Source: Ananas comosus
Taxonomy: Eukaryota; Streptophyta; Magnoliopsida; Poales; Bromeliaceae
Reading direction: 5' to 3'
DNA length: 64,000 nt
Assembly: GCF_001540865.1 (NCBI RefSeq)
Contig: NC_033631.1
Span: 3,578,824-3,642,823 of the forward strand
The notes beneath the pieces were generated by a model. It was not told where the DNA came from and did no database searches. It worked only from the letters and a program-made list of their open reading frames with translations. Of this stretch, positions 57,913 through 64,000 are shown piece by piece (within the stretch, counting starts at the first letter, position 1; every line of letters begins with the position of its first letter). A program made the translations under genes and the position numbers.

Positions 57913-60330
57913 GTAACATATCGAAACCCGAAAGCGAGAAATCGAACTTTAACCAAATTGATTAAAGTGTCGAGAGAATAGTTGGACGAGTTCCATTTAG
58001 CATTCCAACAGTATTGGAAGGGCTAAAGATGAGTTTAAAAGAGTTAGAATGGTTTTAGCCTTCCTCGACACGAAAAGATGTCGAAAAGGAGCTAAAACAG
58101 GGTCTGGAGCAAAGTGTACCGGTACAAAAGCGTATCTGTACCGGTACAGATACGCTGCCCGAGCAGAAATTGCTCTCGGGTTAGCCTCTGCGTGATCGTG
58201 TTACCGGTTATACCAAAGTGTACCAGTACAAACTGGGCCCGACAGCATTTTGAAGTCTGCTGCAAATAGTTGTGTTTGGGGGGCTTGGTTGTAATTGTTA
58301 CAACACCTTAGGACCCCAAACACCCCTCCCTTCACAGCAGCCACTCTCCCACTCTATTTCTCTCATTTCCCTCTTTCTCTCTTTAGAACTCTTGAGCTAG
58401 TGCTTGGAGGAGAAGGAGAAGAAGCTTGGGAAGGTGGATTTTGGTGGCTTTGGTGGTTCTAGGAGCTCTCCAACAAGAAGGAGCTTGCTAGGGCTTGGGC
58501 AAAGGTGAGGTTTTGGTATAAATACTTCTAGGATTTGGTTTTAAACTTTGGAATTTAGAGTTTTGATCCTCTTTTTAACCTAGAAACCCTCTAGAAGCCA
58601 TGAAACCATGAAATCCATGGTGTTCATGAACCCCTCTCATTGTGGATCACTAGGGCTCAAAGTAGATGCCCTAGGGATGGTTCTAAAGGCTTGAAAACCT
58701 TATTAGAGAGCTTCCCAAGTAATTCTAAGCTATCTTTTGCTTAGCAACTAGATCAATCTAGGTGGAAACCCTAGATGACATGGTTAGGGCTCAAATTTGG
58801 GGCTTTTGCCCTAGAAATTTTCGGGGGCTAATTGACCTCGTAGAAACCTAATTGGGGGTCAAACAAACGCGTTGAACACGTCCGTTCGTCGAAACGAAAA
58901 TGTTTAAGTATCGTTTATGTATAAAGGGCCTAATTTGAACACTTTTTGGTTATAGGACGCAAAATCCGGCGATCGTTAAAGTGTGGAAAGTGTCAAGTTC
59001 GCCTTCTAGTACCTTCAAAGGTGGGGGGTGCACGCCGGAATCGCTGGATTCCCCTTTATGTCTATTTTCACCTTTTGAGCATATTTTGTATAGAATATTC
59101 ATGCATGATAGGGTAGTTGGTAATTGTAAATGGTTGAACCTTAATACTTTGCTTCTAATGTAGTTGAACTTAGTGATTGAAATGGAACCATTCGAGACAT
59201 GTGTAAAGAACCCTATGCTTGTATGAATATGAGATTCGGACCTTGATCTTAGTAAACAAAGGTGGCATTGACATTAGAGACATGATTGGCTTCGAGAAGT
59301 GAGCCGTTAAACAAGTTTAACCATAGTGACATTGTGGCAAGAATGATTAGAGAATGACATGAACAAATAGGTAGAAAAACCTATCATGAAAGTGGCATTG
59401 TGACTAGTGGCTAAGTATCCTCAAGTTGGGGATTCGATCAAAACTCACGATAAGTCTTGGCTTGAGGTCGGTAGCTCCCCCTCAAGCGGTGCGCTCCGGA
59501 GTAGGTCACCACGGGGATAGTGGCCCCGAAGGACGGTCCCTCGAGTGGAAGTGCTCTAAGCCTCCTCGGTCAAAAGGGATGTTGGGTTGTGAGTCATTGG
59601 GGTTAACAAGGTTAACTGGTAAGATTGGGTAAAAGCCAAAGATAATTTATGATTCAAGCATGCATGCATTTTTACTATCGCATTGATTATATATCTCTTG
59701 ACAGATTTTCTTGCAGGCATAGTATTAGTTACATTAGTAGTGGTTACTTTCTTTCCATTGAAATACTTATGTCTGGATAGACCTAGTGGGTAAGTCGGCG
59801 AGGTCGGTTGCCGAACCCACTAGGAACTTTGTTTAGTTCTCACACCACTAACCCTACAAGTCCTAGTACGAGCGGGGCGGCGGAGGACCGAGGCAAGGGT
59901 TTGGCGCCGTAGGTAGCGGCCACCGGGACTTCTTTTATTTTGTAGTCATTCCCTTTTTGCACATGTATCAACTTTATTTTGTTGAACCATGGATGTTTAA
60001 GTTGAGAACATATTATGTATTTTGGTGGAATGGCTAAATGTAAAAAGATATGTTGAATTAAAGAAAGATCAATGTAATAGTTTTAGTTTACTTGTATTTG
60101 GTTTAAATTTAATCAAATAAATATCATGTATGGTTTTATGTTTTAGTTTAGAGCTTTCGCTTCCGTTGTTGCTTGCCCTCGTGCAAGCCTTGTGTAATTG
60201 CAAATCACTTTGTTGTTTGCCTAATTATACAGGTTGTAAGAGCCTTGGGCAGACAGGGGAGACTCTGTCCGTTCAGCGTCTGTTGACGTGACCCGAACCC
60301 GACCAAATTGGCGAGTAACGGGGCGTGACA
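57913..60330 (+). repeat. Gypsy 5' LTR (plus orientation)
   Basis: TGTAACATATCG to CGGGGCGTGACA, 2418 bp. Contains TGTACCGGTACA at 58115 and about 58137, a CT-rich leader (58330-58385), donor-like AAAG/GTGAGG at 58504, GGTGGGGGGTGC (about 59021), and the hairpin at 59816-59845. A primer-binding-site-like sequence and gag follow, so it is the 5' LTR of a truncated element. Confidence 0.82.
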
Positions 60331-60675
60331 GATATAATAGTATCCGAGAGAATAGAAGAAAGCAAAAGTCTAGGATTGACCTAGGAACCTTAGGATTGGA
60401 AACCTTAGGGACTTAGGAAACGTTTAACGTGGACATAGTATTTGCGAAAGCTATTGATTGGGTTAATGATTGTACTTCTTTAGAAGGACTTAGAGATGAA
60501 CTCAAGCGTTAATTTATTTTCTTCTTGAAGGTATTACGTGGGGCGGCCAACCACATGACATCGAAAGTGGAAAATAATTATGCTTGTTTGCTTTCGTTTA
60601 ATTGGGTAGTTATTTGGAATGTGTAAGAGTTGCGTGTATTGGGTACTAATGTGGTGTGTTATGTTTCAGGACATG
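60331..60675 (+). other. Gypsy leader with degenerate primer-binding site
   Basis: ATAGTATCCGAGAG (60337-60350) resembles TTGGTATCAGAGC with changes. The rest, to the gag start, is non-coding leader. Confidence 0.5.
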
Positions 60676-61071
60676 ATGGCACCACCACGACGAGTTACAA
60701 GATCCACACCGGCGGAGCCTCAGGAGGAGCCCGAGCAGTCGGGGTCGGATGAAGTACGTGAGTTGCCAGCCCAGGTGGCGGCTTTGGCCAGGGCTATGCG
60801 ACAGTAAGGGGAGCAGATTGGACAGCTCCACGTGATGATGGCTCAACAGGTGGCGGCGGCGGCGGCATCTTTGCCTAGGGATCCGCCCGCAACTGCGGCT
60901 CCTGTAGCACCTACGCCGGCGGTAGCGGCGACACCGGTGACGACTGTTCCCCCTGCGGCATCAGGTTTCATCGACTCCTACTCCCGATGAGCTTGAGGCC
61001 GAGAGAGAGCGATCACTGGCGGCCTTGACGACCTTCAAGAGATTCAACCCTCCGACCTTCGACGGGGCTGT
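60676..61071 (+). pseudogene. Gypsy gag N-terminal fragment
   Basis: MAPPRRVTRSTPAEPQEEPE, then ELPAQVAALARAMRQ, a stop, MMAQQVAAAAASLPRDPPA, a frameshift, and LAALTTFKRFNPPTFDGA. The last is the start of the gag capsid region (compare FRRCSPRTFDGENVD at 51800). It is cut by the Sirevirus LTR at 61072. Confidence 0.8.
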
Positions 61072-63225
61072 TGTAAGTTATGGGGTGTCCCAAGGATCTA
61101 TCTAGATTGTATCTAACACCTAGAGGGGGGTGAATAGGTGTAAAAACTGAAAAATCACAAATCTCGATGTGATAAAAATAAATGTGGAAAGTAAAAAGCA
61201 CACCGAGATTTATGTGGGAAACTCCAACTCGGAGAAAAACCCACAGGACCAACACGCGATAACAATGCACTAAGAATAAAATATTACAAGGTGATTTACC
61301 GAATCCATGGTCTCCAACCTCTCTTCTATCTTCTTCGGATCTCGCGCCTCCAACGGGTTGTCCACGCCCTCACGTCCGAATCCATGAACGCCACGTTCTG
61401 AGTCCACGAAACGCCACCACTCCGCATCCACGAAGCCTCCAATCACGCCNTACCCTCCGGGTTGTCCACGCCCTCACGTCCGAATCCACGAACGCCTTCA
61501 CTTCGAATCCACGAGCCTCCAATCACGCCGAATCCACGACGCCACTCGAATCCACGAGCCTCCGATCCGAATCCACGAACCGCCTTCGTTCACGCCGAAT
61601 CTACGACGCCGTTCATGAAGTGCATCATGATTATGGTGATCCTTCGCTTAGAGTATCGATGAAAACCAGGGAAGAAGACTCTAAGCGAAGCGTAGATCAA
61701 ATCGACATACAGATAAGAAATTTCAATACCTCGATTTGACCTAAAGAGGCTAATATGAAGAAAATAGGTTTTCGATAATTTCCTAGCCTCTAGGGTTTCT
61801 CCAACAAGTAATTTCGTGATACTTGATGTTCTTAATGAGTTAGAGAACCCTAATAGCCTATTTATAGACCTTAGAATCAAGTTAGACTGAAATTAGGAAA
61901 GTCTTTAGGATTATACATTGTATACTCGGATTAGGAAAATCTTTAGGATTTTACACTGTGTACGGGTACACTTTGTGTTACCGGTTACACGATGACGGAA
62001 CGAAAAAATTCTGCGAAACAGTGTAACCGGTGACACCCCTGTATCTGTACCGGAACAGAATGTGTACCGGTACACTTTTGTATCTGTACCGGTACACTTT
62101 GCGTTTTTTCCTGATTTTGCACTGTTTCGAGTTTCGCAAAGTTCCAATACAGTTTCTAATCCAGTAAACTTTGATTTTATGATTCTAATGCCTATTACTA
62201 AGTATGAATCACCACAAGATGAATTAAAATCTTACCTGAGCATCGTGATTCACGTCGTGAGTTATTTCCACTTTCTTCGAAGTCTTGGATTCGTCGATCT
62301 TCTTCAATACGCACCGATCCTTCAAGACTCTGTCTCTCTTCACGAAACTTGCCAATACAAAATCCGTAACAATCTCCCCCTTTGGCAATTTCGTGACAAA
62401 ACTCAAAAACTCACAAAATTACAAAAATTACATCTTAAAAGAAAACAAAATTCAATTGTCATCACCAAACTATTGAACTCTTCGCGTGTAATCCAAATAC
62501 AATTTAAAAACCAAATTACATCAAAACTTTTAAAACAAACTTTATGACTTAGATACAANAAGCGAAGCGTAGATTAAATCGACATACAGATAAGAAATTT
62601 CAATACCTCGATTTGACCTAAAGAGGCTAATATGAAGAAAATAGGTTTTCGATAATTTCCTAGCCTCTAGGGTTTCTCCAACAAGTAATTTCGTGATACT
62701 TGATGTTCTTAATGAGTTAGAGAACCCTAATAGCCTATTTATAGACCTTAGAATCAAGTTAGACTGAAATTAGGAAAGTCTTCAGGATTATACATTGTAA
62801 CTCGGATTAGGAAAATCTTTAGGATTTTACACTGTGTACGGGTACACTTTGTGTTACCGGTTACACGATGACGGAACGAAAAAATTCTGCGGAACAGTGT
62901 AACCGGTGACACCCCTGTATCTGTACCGGAACAGAATGTGTACCGGTACACTTTGCGTTTTTTCCTGATTTTGCACCGTTTCGAGTTTCGCAAAGTTTCA
63001 AGACACTTTCTAATCCAGTAAACTTTGATTTTATAATTCTAATGCCTATAACTAAGTATGAATCACCACAACATGAATTAAAATCTTACCTGAGCATCGT
63101 GATTCACGTCGTGAGTTATTTCCACTTTCTTCGAAGTCTTGGATTCGTCGATCTTCTTCAATACGCACCGATCCTTCAAGACTCCGACACTCTTCACGAA
63201 ACTTGCCAATACAAAATCCGTAACA
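61072..63225 (-). repeat. Sirevirus-type copia 3' LTR, partly duplicated around n (61450, 62559)
   Basis: A single copy runs 61072-62371 (ends CCGTAACA). After the n at 62559 the segment 61685-62558 is repeated at 62560-63410 with small differences, ending again at CCGTAACA (63225). The minus strand has TGTTACGG..., palindromes (TGTACCGGTACA at 62062 and 62086), CTATAAATAG at 61858-61867 and a minisatellite. Confidence 0.82.
61370..61610 (-). repeat. CGAATCCACGA minisatellite in the Sirevirus LTR
   Basis: About nine copies of (C)GAATCCACGA separated by 5-15 variable bases, with the n at 61450 inside. The inverse (TCGTGGATTCG) array is in the LTR at 53950-54090. Confidence 0.85.
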
Positions 63226-64000
63226 ATCTCCCCCTTTGGCAATTTCGTGACAAAACTCAAAAACTCACAAAATTACAAAAATTACATCTTAAAAAAAAAC
63301 AAAGTTCAATTGTCATCACCAAAATATTGAACTCCTCGCGTGTAATCCAAATACAATTTAAAAACCAAATTACATCAAAACTCCTAAAACAAACTCTATG
63401 ACTTAGACACAATTAGGAGTCTTGAAGTTTTGATTTCCTGCAAAAACTATTATCCAAAGAATACATGTAAAGTTAATCAATAAACACTTATACCTATACC
63501 TTCTCCCCCTTTCTCCGCTCTTGTGCTTATTTATCTATGTTCTCCCCCTTTCTTTTTAAATTCTCCTTTTCCTTCTTTTTCCTTCTTTTTCTTTTTCCTT
63601 CTTTTTCTCCCCCTCAATTGATCAATACCTGTCCACCTATGCTCTCCCCCTTTTTGTCAAAAATTGCCAAAGCAAAGCATATAGAAAACATACTCGAAAA
63701 CATGATAGAAAATATATAGAAATTTTTAGAGAGTGAAAGAGAGCGATTTGATTGAACCGGTTAACAAATTTTGTCATGCGGTACTACCGGTATGCTAGAA
63801 TTCGAAAATTTTGCCTCAAAATGCTTCATAATAAAGTTAATTTCATAAAAATCAAAGATTGTACTCCAAAAACTATTATGATGAAAATAAACTATTATAG
63901 AATTTCAAAACGCATTGAAACATCAAAATTTTGGTTATCAAAAATCATCTAATGTTTCAAAACCATCAAAGATAAGTTGATGAAAAATGATTTTTAGAAA
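63226..64000 (-). mobile_element. Sirevirus internal 3' region with repeated polypurine tracts
   Basis: On the minus strand GCCAAAGGGGGAGAT abuts the LTR. Further AAAGGGGGAGA-type copies are at about 63503, 63543, 63607 and 63645. Serial polypurine tracts upstream of the 3' LTR are a known hallmark of Sireviruses. No ORF was recognised before the window ends. Confidence 0.72.

Noticed and set aside
62560..63410. Second Sirevirus LTR as a real tandem duplication
   Set aside because: The repeat starts exactly at the n and copies 61685-62558; an assembly overlap is simpler.
1..64000. CRISPR array, operon or prokaryotic regulatory features
   Set aside because: Repeats are dispersed transposons and genes have spliceosomal introns; nothing prokaryotic is visible.

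Overview
This is nuclear DNA from a plant, most likely a monocot (a commelinid such as pineapple would fit, but the species is an inference). The evidence is plant-type genes with many introns, GC-rich first exons, low-GC intergenic DNA, and several kilobases of plant LTR retrotransposons, TRIMs, MITEs, a SINE and a Helitron. Only two host genes with good coding sequence are visible: the 3' half of an NDT1/NDT2-like NAD+ carrier (7429-8976, +) and a PP2C-type protein phosphatase with a C-terminal CxxC domain (30290-39646, +, eight exons). A decayed FAR1/FHY3-like gene lies at 43018-44105. Everything else is repeat DNA.

Layout: 1-1334, CTG/CTT low-complexity and AT-rich DNA. 1335 to about 5880, a block of minus-strand LTR-derived sequence with a complete TRIM inside. 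7001-8976, a MITE and the NDT exons. 9-11.5 kb, MITE-rich flank. 11567-22949, a complete but dead Ty1/copia element (TSD CTAAT) that has received a foldback MITE and two gypsy solo LTRs (TSDs CTATT and GAGAT), one of which carries a TRIM solo LTR (TSD CTTAG). 23-29.8 kb, hairpin MITE, SINE, Helitron and long-TIR foldback elements. 30-39.6 kb, the PP2C gene, with a MITE just upstream and a 5.9-kb last intron full of transposons. 41.9-44.1 kb, LTR fragment, MITE, SINE and FAR1 relic. 44420-56519, a TRIM whose second LTR was hit by an 11.6-kb chromovirus (minus strand, TSD CTTAG). 56.5-61 kb, fragments of two gypsy LTRs head to head plus a 5' LTR-gag fragment. 61072-64000, a Sirevirus-type copia 3' LTR and adjoining internal DNA.

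Eight single 'n' characters mark assembly joins. Six of them (3299, 23402, 25062, 30126, 61450, 62559) are flanked by near-identical copies of the same sequence, so these look like unmerged contig ends, not real duplications. 42109 and 52971 join unrelated sequence.

The most interesting non-coding signals are two modules shared by otherwise different LTR families. (1) ACCGGT-core palindromes sit about 50-350 bp upstream of TATA boxes in both gypsy and Sirevirus LTRs. (2) A hairpin ending in AGTTCTCAC is followed within a few tens of bases by a pyrimidine tract and CAG, about 390-490 bp from the LTR 3' end, and several LTRs also have a good GT donor upstream. This suggests an intron carried inside the LTR.
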